Assembly (NCBI RefSeq): GCF_003752595.1
Contig: NZ_RKIJ01000010.1
Coordinates: forward strand, 372,001-436,000
Length of the DNA: 64,000 nucleotides
Source: Cellulomonas sp. PhB143
GTDB taxonomy: Bacteria; Actinomycetota; Actinomycetes; Actinomycetales; Cellulomonadaceae
Direction: 5' to 3'
The notes under the pieces are model-generated. The model was not told where the DNA came from. It did not search any database and saw only the letters and a program-made list of their open reading frames with translations. This document shows, one piece after another, positions 53,154-60,868 of this stretch; within the stretch, counting starts at the first letter, position 1; every line of letters starts with the position of its first letter. A program made the translations under genes and the position numbers.

Positions 53154-54082
53154 TGGCGTCGCGCACGTTCCCCGTGCCCGACGGGCTCGCGGGGGAGCGG
53201 GTCGACGCGGCCCTGGCCAAGATGCTCGGGCTGTCCCGGACCCGCGCCGCGGAGCTCGCCGCGGACGGGCGGGTCGTCGTCGACGGCCGCCCGGCGGGCA
53301 AGTCCGAACGCGTCGTGGCGGGCGGCTGGCTCGAGGTGGACCTGCCGGACCCGGCCGCCGAGCCGGCCCCCGCGCCGGAGCCGGTGCCCGGGATGACGAT
53401 CGAGCACGAGGACGACGACCTCGTCGTCGTGATGAAGCCCGTGGGCGTCGCCGCGCACCCGTCGCCGGGCTGGAGCGGCCCCACGGTCGTGGGCGCGCTG
53501 GCCGCCGCGGGATACCGGATCTCGACGTCGGGCGCCGCCGAGCGGCAGGGCATCGTGCACCGGCTCGACGCGGGGACCTCCGGACTGATGGTCGTCGCCA
53601 AGAGCGAGCTCGCGTACACCGGTCTCAAGCGCGCCTTCAAGGAACGCACGGTCGAGAAGGTGTACCACGCGCTCGTCCAGGGCCACCCGGAACCGACGAC
53701 GGGCACGATCGACGCGCCCATCGGCCGGCACCCGAGCTCCGACTGGCGGTTCGCGGTCACGGCGGACGGCAAGCCGTCGGTCACCCACTACGAGGTGCTG
53801 GAGATGCTGCCGGCCGCCTCGCTCGTCGAGGTGCACCTCGAGACCGGTCGCACGCACCAGATCCGGGTCCACTTCTCCGCCCTGCGCCACCCGCTGGTGG
53901 GGGACGCGACCTACGGCGCCGACCCGGCCCTCGCGCGACGGGTGGGGCTGACGCGCCAGTGGCTGCACGCGGTGCGCCTCGCGTTCGACCATCCGGTGAC
54001 GGGCGGACGGGTGGACGTGTCCAGCGCGTACCCCCAGGACCTGGAGCACGCGCTCGACGTGGTCCGCGGGGCCTACGCGTGA
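53153..54082 (+). CDS. RluD-family 23S rRNA pseudouridine synthase
   Basis: Pseudouridine synthase of 309 residues with an S4 RNA-binding domain (about 14-66), a Pro/Ala linker, then the catalytic domain with D139 in [31 protein letters not shown], and [17 protein letters not shown]. Likely modifies helix 69 of 23S rRNA like RluD. The lspA-rluD pairing is common in bacteria. Confidence 0.92.
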   Translation: MASRTFPVPDGLAGERVDAALAKMLGLSRTRAAELAADGRVVVDGRPAGKSERVVAGGWLEVDLPDPAAEPAPAPEPVPGMTIEHEDDDLVVVMKPVGVAAHPSPGWSGPTVVGALAAAGYRISTSGAAERQGIVHRLDAGTSGLMVVAKSELAYTGLKRAFKERTVEKVYHALVQGHPEPTTGTIDAPIGRHPSSDWRFAVTADGKPSVTHYEVLEMLPAASLVEVHLETGRTHQIRVHFSALRHPLVGDATYGADPALARRVGLTRQWLHAVRLAFDHPVTGGRVDVSSAYPQDLEHALDVVRGAYA

Positions 54083-54579
54083 GCGGCGCCGGCGGGTTCA
54101 CCGTCGAGCGGGTCACGGACGACGCGGGCCTGGCGGCGGCCTACGCGCTGCGGATCGAGGTCTTCGTCCACGAGCAGGGCGTGCCGGTCGAGGAGGAGAC
54201 CGACGCGCTCGACACGGCGCCGTCCACGACCCACGTGCTCGTGCGCGAGGCCGGCGGTGACGTCGTCGGCACGGGCCGGCTGCTGACCGACCCGGCCGCG
54301 CCGGGCGACGTGCACATCGGCCGCGTGGCGGTGGCCCGCGCTGCGCGCGGCACGGGCGCGGGGTCCGTCGTGATGCGCGCGCTCGAGGCGCTCGCGCTGG
54401 CCGAGCACGCGGTGGCGTCCGACGACCGGCGCGTCGTGCGGGTCGAGCTCAGCGCCCAGGTGGGCGCGGCGGGCTTCTACGAGCGGCTGGGCTACGCCGT
54501 CGGCGGCCCGGTCTACCTCGACGCGGGGATCGAGCACCGGGACGCGGTCCGGTACCTCGAGGAGCCGCTGCGTCCCTGA
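54079..54579 (+). CDS. GNAT-family N-acetyltransferase
   Basis: Acetyl-CoA-dependent acetyltransferase of 166 residues resembling the ElaA/YjcF group: [40 protein letters not shown], and the CoA loop [20 protein letters not shown], then [18 protein letters not shown] start overlaps the pseudouridine synthase TGA by 4 nt. Substrate unknown. Confidence 0.87.
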   Translation: MSGAGGFTVERVTDDAGLAAAYALRIEVFVHEQGVPVEEETDALDTAPSTTHVLVREAGGDVVGTGRLLTDPAAPGDVHIGRVAVARAARGTGAGSVVMRALEALALAEHAVASDDRRVVRVELSAQVGAAGFYERLGYAVGGPVYLDAGIEHRDAVRYLEEPLRP

Positions 54580-54616
54580 CGGCCGTGGCGACCCCGGGGG
54601 TGTCGGCGGCCGCGCT

Positions 54617-54622
54617 TAGGAT
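54617..54622 (+). promoter_or_regulatory. -10 box of leaderless dnaE promoter
   Basis: TAGGAT, spacer CGTCGC (6 nt), ATG 54629. The sequence parallels the dinG and hisD promoters. Confidence 0.6.
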
Positions 54623-54628
54623 CGTCGC

Positions 54629-57600
54629 ATGCCCTCCACCAGCTCCGGCACGGACGACTTCGTCCACCTGCACGTGCACACCGAGTACTCGATGCTCGAC
54701 GGCGCCGCCCGCCTGGACGACCTGTTCGCGGAGACCGCGCGGCTCGGCCAGACGGCGATCGGCACGACGGACCACGGGTACGTCTTCGGTGCCTTCGAGT
54801 TCTGGTCGAAGGCGCAGGCCGCGGGGATCAAGCCGATCATCGGCGTCGAGGCGTACATCACGCCGGGAACGAGCCGGTTCGACCAGACCCGGGTGAGGTT
54901 CGGCGAGAAGGGCCAGGAGTCCGACGACGTCTCGGCCCGCGGCGCGTACACGCACATGACGATGTGGGCCCGCAACGACACCGGGATGCACAACCTCTTC
55001 CGGGCCAGCTCGCTCGCCTCGCTCGAGGGCCAGATGGGCAAGTGGCCCCGCATGGACCGCGAGCTGCTGTCCACCTATGCGGAGGGGCTCATCGCCTCGA
55101 GCGGCTGCCCGTCGGGCGAGATCCAGACCCGGCTGCGCCTCGGCCAGTGGGACGAGGCGGTGCGCGTCGCGGGCGAGCTGCAGGACATCTTCGGCAAGGA
55201 GTACTTCTACGTCGAGCTGATGGACCACGGCCTCGACATCGAGACCCGGGTCACGAAGGACCTGCTCCGCCTCGCGCAGACCATCGGCGCGCCCCTCGTC
55301 GCGACGAACGACCTGCACTACGTCACCCGTGAGGACGCCTCCTCCCAGGAGGCGCTGCTGTGCATCAACTCCGGGTCGACCCTCACGGATCCCGACCGCT
55401 TCCGGTTCGACGGCGACGGCTACTACGTGAAGTCGGGCGCCGAGATGCGCCGCCTCTTCGCCGAGCTGCCCGAGGCCTGCGACAGCACGCTGCGCATCGC
55501 CGAGCAGTGCGAGGTCTCGTTCGACACGTCGGCGAACTACATGCCGAACTTCCCGGTGCCCGACGGCGAGGACGAGGTGAGCTGGTTCGTCAAGGAGGTC
55601 GAGTCCGGCCTGCACCGGCGCTACCCGGACGGCGTGCCCGAGGCGTCGCGCGAGCAGGCGCGGTACGAGACGGAGATCATCGTCCAGATGGGTTTCCCCG
55701 GGTACTTCCTGGTGGTCGCGGACTTCATCAACTGGGCCAAGGAGCAGGGCATCCGCGTCGGGCCCGGGCGTGGCTCGGCGGCCGGGTCGATGGCCTCCTA
55801 CCTCATGGGCATCACCGAGCTCGACCCGCTCGAGCACGGCCTGATCTTCGAGCGGTTCCTCAACCCCGAGCGCGTCTCGATGCCCGACGTCGACGTCGAC
55901 TTCGACGAGCGCCGGCGCGGTGAGGTGATCCGCTACGTGACCGACAAGTACGGCGACGACCGGGTCGCCCAGGTCGTGACCTACGGGACGATCAAGGCGA
56001 AGCAGGCGCTCAAGGACTCCTCACGCCTGCTGGGCTTCCCCTTCGCGATGGGCGAGAAGCTCACCAAGGCGATGCCGCCCGCGGTGATGGGCAAGGACAT
56101 CACGCTCTCGGGCATCTTCGACCCGAAGGACCCCCGGTACGCGGAGGCCGAGGAGTTCCGCACCATGCACTCCGCGGACCCGGACGCGCAGCGCGTGGTC
56201 GAGCTCGCCCAGGGCATCGAGGGGCTCAAGCGGCAGTGGGGCGTGCACGCCTGCGCGCTCATCATGTCCAGCGCCCCGCTCATGGATGTCATCCCGATCA
56301 TGCGCCGCCCGCAGGACGGCGCGATCATCACCCAGTTCGACTACCCCACGTGCGAGGGTCTCGGGCTGATCAAGATGGACTTCCTCGGGCTGCGCAACCT
56401 CACGATCCTGGACGACGCGCTCGAGAACATCGTCATGAACGGCAAGGAGCCGGTCGAGATCGAGCACGTCGCGCTGGACGACCCGGCGGCGTACGCGCTC
56501 CTGTCGCGCGGCGACACCCTCGGCGTCTTCCAGCTCGACGGGGGACCGATGCGGGCGCTGCTGCGCCAGCTGCGGCCGGACAACTTCGACGACGTGTCGG
56601 CCGTCATCGCGCTCTACCGCCCCGGCCCGATGGGCATGAACTCGCACACGAACTACGCGCTGCGCAAGAACGGCCTGCAGCAGGTCTCGCCGATCCACCC
56701 CGAGCTCGCCGAGCCGCTGTCGGAGATCCTCGACGAGACCCACGGCCTGATCGTCTACCAGGAGCAGGTGCAGCGCGCCGCGCAGATCCTCGCGGGCTAC
56801 TCGCTCGGCCAGGCAGACCTGCTGCGCCGCGCGATGGGCAAGAAGAAGAAGGAGGTCCTGGACAAGGAGTTCGTGCCGTTCCGCGCGGGAATGCGCGAGC
56901 GCGGCTACTCCGACCAGGCGGTCCAGGCGGTCTGGGACGTGCTCGTGCCGTTCGCCGGGTACGCCTTCAACAAGGCGCACTCCGCGGGGTACGGGCTGGT
57001 GTCCTACTGGACGGCCTACCTCAAGGCGAACTACCCGACCGAGTACATGGCCGGGCTGCTGACGAGCGTGCGCGACGACAAGGACAAGTCGGCGCTCTAC
57101 CTCAACGAGTGCCGGCGGATGCACATCACCGTCCTGCCGCCCGACGTGAACTCCTCGGCCGCGAACTTCACGGCCGTGGGCGCCGACATCCGCTTCGGGC
57201 TGACGGCGGTGCGCAACGTCGGGCGCAACGTGGTCGACGCCATCGTCGCGACCCGCGAGGCCAAGGGGGAGTTCACGTCGTTCACCGACTTCCTCGAGAA
57301 GGTTCCCGCCGTGGTGTGCAACAAGCGGACGATCGAGTCGCTGGTCAAGGCCGGCGCGTTCGACTCGCTCGGGCACACCCGGCGCGCGCTGCTCGTGGTC
57401 CACGAGCAGGCCGTCGACTCGGTGATCGGGGTCAAGCGCAAGGAGGCGGAGGGCCAGTTCGACCTGTTCGCGGACCTCGGCGGCGACGGCGAGGACGCGA
57501 TGGGCTTCAGCGTCGAGGTCCCGCAGATCCCGGACTGGGACAAGAAGCAGCGCCTGGCGTTCGAGCGCGAGATGCTCGGCCTGTACGTCTCCGACCATCC

Positions 57601-58201
57601 GCTGTCGGGCCTCGAGCACGTGCTGACCCGCGCCGCCGACACCGGCATCGCGGCGCTGATGGTCGACGAGGGGCGTTCGGACGGGTCGACGGTCACGGTC
57701 GCCGGGCTGATCACGTCGCTGCAGCGCAAGATGAGCAAGAACGGCAACCCCTGGGCCGCGGTGACGATCGAGGACCTCGAGGGCGCGGTCGAGGTCATGT
57801 TCTTCGGCGAGACCTACCTCGCCTACTCGACGGTGCTGGCGGAGGACCAGGTCGTGGTCCTGCGGGGCCGGGTGCGCCGGCGCGACGACACGATGCAGCT
57901 GCAGGCCATGGAGGTCTCGCTGCCGGACGTCTCGGACGTCGCGGAGTCGCCCGTGCTCGTCACTCTCCCGTCCGCGCGGTGCACGCCGCCGCTGGTCGAG
58001 CGCCTGCGCGAGATCCTCGCGACGCACCCCGGCGTCACGGAGGTCAACCTCAAGCTGTCGAGCCCCGGACGTTCCACGCTGGTCCGGCTCGACGCCGGGC
58101 TGCGCGTCGAGAAGTCGCCGGCGCTCTACGGCGACCTGAAGGCGCTGCTCGGTCCGTCCTGCCTGCAGAGCGCGGGTCAGCCGGTGAGCGCCGGGCTGTG
58201 A
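54629..58201 (+). CDS. dnaE: DNA polymerase III alpha subunit DnaE (replicative, DnaE1 type)
   Basis: Replicative polymerase of 1190 residues, the usual length for actinobacterial DnaE1. PHP domain (FVHLHVHTEYSMLDGAARL; zinc/metal His residues kept), palm with GRGSAAGSMASYLMGI and PDVDVDFDERRR (D422, D424), fingers with HSAGYGLVSYWTAYLKANYPTEYMAGLL, tandem HhH, and an OB-fold near 1000-1100 (VTVAGLITSLQRKMSKNGNPWAAVTIEDL). The intact PHP site suggests built-in proofreading, as shown for M. tuberculosis DnaE1. Confidence 0.97.
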   Translation: MPSTSSGTDDFVHLHVHTEYSMLDGAARLDDLFAETARLGQTAIGTTDHGYVFGAFEFWSKAQAAGIKPIIGVEAYITPGTSRFDQTRVRFGEKGQESDDVSARGAYTHMTMWARNDTGMHNLFRASSLASLEGQMGKWPRMDRELLSTYAEGLIASSGCPSGEIQTRLRLGQWDEAVRVAGELQDIFGKEYFYVELMDHGLDIETRVTKDLLRLAQTIGAPLVATNDLHYVTREDASSQEALLCINSGSTLTDPDRFRFDGDGYYVKSGAEMRRLFAELPEACDSTLRIAEQCEVSFDTSANYMPNFPVPDGEDEVSWFVKEVESGLHRRYPDGVPEASREQARYETEIIVQMGFPGYFLVVADFINWAKEQGIRVGPGRGSAAGSMASYLMGITELDPLEHGLIFERFLNPERVSMPDVDVDFDERRRGEVIRYVTDKYGDDRVAQVVTYGTIKAKQALKDSSRLLGFPFAMGEKLTKAMPPAVMGKDITLSGIFDPKDPRYAEAEEFRTMHSADPDAQRVVELAQGIEGLKRQWGVHACALIMSSAPLMDVIPIMRRPQDGAIITQFDYPTCEGLGLIKMDFLGLRNLTILDDALENIVMNGKEPVEIEHVALDDPAAYALLSRGDTLGVFQLDGGPMRALLRQLRPDNFDDVSAVIALYRPGPMGMNSHTNYALRKNGLQQVSPIHPELAEPLSEILDETHGLIVYQEQVQRAAQILAGYSLGQADLLRRAMGKKKKEVLDKEFVPFRAGMRERGYSDQAVQAVWDVLVPFAGYAFNKAHSAGYGLVSYWTAYLKANYPTEYMAGLLTSVRDDKDKSALYLNECRRMHITVLPPDVNSSAANFTAVGADIRFGLTAVRNVGRNVVDAIVATREAKGEFTSFTDFLEKVPAVVCNKRTIESLVKAGAFDSLGHTRRALLVVHEQAVDSVIGVKRKEAEGQFDLFADLGGDGEDAMGFSVEVPQIPDWDKKQRLAFEREMLGLYVSDHPLSGLEHVLTRAADTGIAALMVDEGRSDGSTVTVAGLITSLQRKMSKNGNPWAAVTIEDLEGAVEVMFFGETYLAYSTVLAEDQVVVLRGRVRRRDDTMQLQAMEVSLPDVSDVAESPVLVTLPSARCTPPLVERLREILATHPGVTEVNLKLSSPGRSTLVRLDAGLRVEKSPALYGDLKALLGPSCLQSAGQPVSAGL

Positions 58202-58605
58202 TCCGCCTCAACCCGGAGCAGCGGGTCTTCGTCACCGAGCGGCACCTCGCGACGCTGACCACGCTGCGGGGCGACGGGTCGCCGCACGTGGTGCCCGTGG
58301 CGTTCACCTGGGACCCCGACGCGGGCGTCGCCCGGGTCACCACCAACCGGGCGTCGGCGAAGGCCCGCCACGCGGGGCTCGCGCCCGCCGGCGGCCCGCG
58401 GCCCCGCGCCGCGCTGTGCCAGGTCGACGGCGGGCGCTGGATCACGCTCGAGGGGACCGTCGAGGTCGTGACGGACCAGGACGAGGTGGACGACGCCGTC
58501 GTGCGCTACGGGCGGCGGTACCGGCCGCTCGCCGACAACCCGGAGCGGATCGTGCTGCGCCTGACCCCTGACCGGGTGATGTGCTCGACGTACATGAAGG
58601 AGTAG
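58198..58605 (+). CDS. PPOX-fold flavin/F420-dependent oxidoreductase
   Basis: Split-barrel protein of 135 residues: RVFVTERHLATLTTLRGDGSPHVVPVAFTWDPDAGVARVTTNRASAKARHA is the PPOX-class signature, and the C-terminal RIVLRLTPDRVMCSTYM matches the F420-dependent subfamily common in actinobacteria. Cofactor (F420, FMN or heme) is not determined. GTG start overlaps the dnaE stop by 4 nt. Confidence 0.82.
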   Translation: MIRLNPEQRVFVTERHLATLTTLRGDGSPHVVPVAFTWDPDAGVARVTTNRASAKARHAGLAPAGGPRPRAALCQVDGGRWITLEGTVEVVTDQDEVDDAVVRYGRRYRPLADNPERIVLRLTPDRVMCSTYMKE

Positions 58606-58619
58606 CCGCGGAGCGGCCG

Positions 58620-58844
58620 TCAGCCGATGACGGCGGACCGCTCGCCCTGCGGGGTCGCGACGGTCACGACGTCGCCGCGCACGAGCTGACGACCGCGTCG
58701 CGTCTCGACCTCGCCGTTGACGCTCACCTCGCCCTCGGCGACGAGCACGCGCGCCTCGGCGCCGGACTCCGCGAGGTCCGCGAGCTTGAGCAGCTGGCCG
58801 AGGCGGATGACGTCGGTGATCTCCACCGTGACGGGTTCGCTCAT
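58620..58844 (-). CDS. Small S4-domain RNA-binding protein
   Basis: Protein of 74 residues that is little more than one S4 domain: IRLGQLLKLADLAESGAEARVLVAEGEVSVNGEVETRRGRQLVRGDVV, as in YbcJ/YaaA. It should bind structured RNA, perhaps rRNA. CACAAT ends 6 nt before the ATG. It lies 16 nt downstream of the MOSC gene on the same strand. Confidence 0.88.
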   Translation of the reverse strand: MSEPVTVEITDVIRLGQLLKLADLAESGAEARVLVAEGEVSVNGEVETRRGRQLVRGDVVTVATPQGERSAVIG

Positions 58845-58850
58845 GGGTCC

Positions 58851-58856
58851 ATTGTG
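58851..58856 (-). promoter_or_regulatory. -10-like box of leaderless S4 gene
   Basis: CACAAT on the minus strand, spacer GGACCC, ATG 58844. Confidence 0.4.
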
Positions 58857-58860
58857 CCCG

Positions 58861-59424
58861 CTACGGGAGGAACGGCCGCGGGGCCGGGACGCCGGCGAGA
58901 CGCGGGTCGAGCGCCACGGGGCTGAGGAGCACCGCAGGTCCGCGCCGCAGGACCCCGTCGCTCAGCGGCATGCACCGCAGACCGCCGCGCCCGCGCATCG
59001 CGGCGTGCGCGCCCGGGGCCAGCACCCGGTCCATCCAGGCGCAGGGCGCGGCCTGGCGCCCGGCGCGCAGCACCACCCGGTCGTCGCCCGCGACGAGCGT
59101 GAGCTCGTGGCCGAGGAGCGGGGCGAGCTGCGCGCCGCGCAGGACGACGTTGCGCCGGGTCAGCAGCGGGTCGAGGGCGCCGGTACCGAGCTCGGCGGCG
59201 ACGGCCTCGAGCGCCTCGGCGGCGAAGAGCGTGACCGCGGCGTCCATGTGGGCCGCCTTCCCGTAGAAGCGGTCGCCGACGATGCCGCGGCCCGCCACGA
59301 CGCGGGCCTCGTCGGCGTCGGTGGTCCGGACGTCGGCGGCGCCGTCGCGCGGTCGACCGAAGTACGCGTGCTCGGGGGAGACGACCAGGTGGAGGACCTC
59401 GACGTCGTACGCGTGCGCAGCCAC
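58861..59424 (-). CDS. MOSC-domain protein
   Basis: Protein of 187 residues with a MOSC-like beta-barrel: ARVVAGRGIVGDRFYG, LTRRNVVLRGAQLAPLLGHELTLV, AGRQAAPCAWMDRVLAPGAHAAMRGRGGLRCMPLSDG. The Cys in APCAWMD is the position usually linked to sulfur carriage in MOSC proteins. May act in molybdenum-cofactor-dependent N-hydroxylated compound reduction, but no partner is adjacent. Start GTG 59424 has GGGAGG about 8 nt upstream. Confidence 0.82.
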   Translation of the reverse strand: MAAHAYDVEVLHLVVSPEHAYFGRPRDGAADVRTTDADEARVVAGRGIVGDRFYGKAAHMDAAVTLFAAEALEAVAAELGTGALDPLLTRRNVVLRGAQLAPLLGHELTLVAGDDRVVLRAGRQAAPCAWMDRVLAPGAHAAMRGRGGLRCMPLSDGVLRRGPAVLLSPVALDPRLAGVPAPRPFLP

Positions 59425-59486
59425 ACCGCATCCTCCCACCGCGTTCTCGCCATCCGGCCAGCCGGGCCGCAGGCCGGGGTGCGACC

Positions 59487-59492
59487 TAGGAT
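59487..59492 (+). promoter_or_regulatory. -10 box of leaderless hisD promoter
   Basis: TAGGAT, spacer GGCGGC (6 nt), GTG 59499. Confidence 0.6.
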
Positions 59493-59498
59493 GGCGGC

Positions 59499-60824
59499 GT
59501 GATCTCCCGCATCGATCTCCGTGGCCGTACCCTGACCCGCCGCGAGCTCGTGGCCGAGCTGCCCCGGGCCGCGCTGGACGTCGAGCACGCCGCCGCGCAG
59601 GTGGCGCCGGTCCTCGGCGACGTGCGCCGCCGCGGGGCCGCGGCGCTGCGGGACCTCGCCGAGCGGTTCGACGGGGTCCGCCCGGAGCACCTGCGGGTGC
59701 CGGCCCGGTCGCTGGCCGACGCGCTCGACGCGCTCGCGCCCGCGGTGCGCGCGGGCCTGGAGGAGTCGATCCGCCGGGTCCGCCTCGGACACGCCGCACA
59801 GCGTCCCCGGGACTTCACCGTGCAGATCGCCCCGGGCGCCCAGGTGCGCCAGCGGTGGGTCCCGGTCGAGCGGGTGGGGCTGTACGCGCCGGGCGGGCTG
59901 GCCGTCTACCCGTCCTCGGTGATCATGAACGTGGTCGCCGCGCAGGAGGCCGGCGTGCCGAGCCTCGCGGTGGCGTCGCCGCCGCAGAAGGACCACGACG
60001 GGCTCCCGCACCCGACGATCCTCGCCGCGTGCGCCCTGCTGGGCGTCGACGAGGTGTACGCCGTCGGTGGTGCGCAGGCGGTCGCGATGTTCGCCTACGG
60101 CGCCGACGGGACGGAACCCCAGGACGGTGACGTGCTGTGCGAGCCCGTCGACGTCGTCACGGGACCGGGCAACGTCTACGTCGCGGCGGCGAAGCGCCTC
60201 GTGCGCGGCGTCGTCGGCATCGACGCCGAGGCGGGCCCGACGGAGATCGCCGTGCTCGCCGACGGCGGCGCCGACGCCGGTCACGTCGCCTCCGACCTGA
60301 TCAGCCAGGCCGAGCACGACCCGCTCGCCGCCGCGGTCCTCGTCACGCCGTCGGTGGAGCTGGCGAACGCGGTCGAGGCGCGCGTGCACGACCTCGCCTC
60401 GGCGACCCGCCACACCGCGCGGATCGAGCAGTCGCTCGCCGGCGCGCAGTCCGCCGTCGTCCTCGTCGACGACCTCGAGCAGGGCCTGGCCGTCGTCGAC
60501 GCCTACGGTGCCGAGCACCTGGAGATCCAGACGGCCGACGCCGCGGCGCTCGCCGAGCGGGTCCGCAGCGCGGGCGCGATCTTCGTGGGGCCGTACTCGC
60601 CGGTCGCCCTCGGCGACTACATGGCGGGCTCCAACCACGTCCTGCCCACCGGGGGCTGCGCGCACTTCGCCAGCGGCCTCGGCGTGCACGCGTTCGTCAA
60701 GGCGGTCCAGGTGATCGAGTACGACCGCGAGGCGCTCGCGGAGGTCGCCGACCGCATCGTCGCGGTCGCCGACGACGAGGACCTGCCCGCCCACGGGGAA
60801 GCCGTGCGGGCACGCTTCATCTGA
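59499..60824 (+). CDS. hisD: Histidinol dehydrogenase HisD
   Basis: NAD-dependent zinc enzyme for the last two steps of histidine synthesis, 441 residues. [61 protein letters not shown], and zinc ligands Q270 and H273 in ISQAEHDP are present, as is the catalytic pair in GAEHLEIQT. It is alone here: hisC and hisB, which often follow in actinobacteria, are absent and a terminator comes next. Confidence 0.97.
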   Translation: MISRIDLRGRTLTRRELVAELPRAALDVEHAAAQVAPVLGDVRRRGAAALRDLAERFDGVRPEHLRVPARSLADALDALAPAVRAGLEESIRRVRLGHAAQRPRDFTVQIAPGAQVRQRWVPVERVGLYAPGGLAVYPSSVIMNVVAAQEAGVPSLAVASPPQKDHDGLPHPTILAACALLGVDEVYAVGGAQAVAMFAYGADGTEPQDGDVLCEPVDVVTGPGNVYVAAAKRLVRGVVGIDAEAGPTEIAVLADGGADAGHVASDLISQAEHDPLAAAVLVTPSVELANAVEARVHDLASATRHTARIEQSLAGAQSAVVLVDDLEQGLAVVDAYGAEHLEIQTADAAALAERVRSAGAIFVGPYSPVALGDYMAGSNHVLPTGGCAHFASGLGVHAFVKAVQVIEYDREALAEVADRIVAVADDEDLPAHGEAVRARFI

Positions 60825-60834
60825 CCGGCAGGGG

Positions 60835-60865
60835 CCGCCCCGCGCGCGGGCGCCGCGCGGGGCGG
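60835..60865. terminator. Bidirectional terminator between hisD and recQ-like gene
   Basis: CCGCCCCGCGCG (60835-60846) pairs perfectly with CGCGCGGGGCGG (60854-60865), loop 7 nt, in the 44-bp gap between convergent genes. Confidence 0.8.
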
Positions 60866-60868
60866 TGG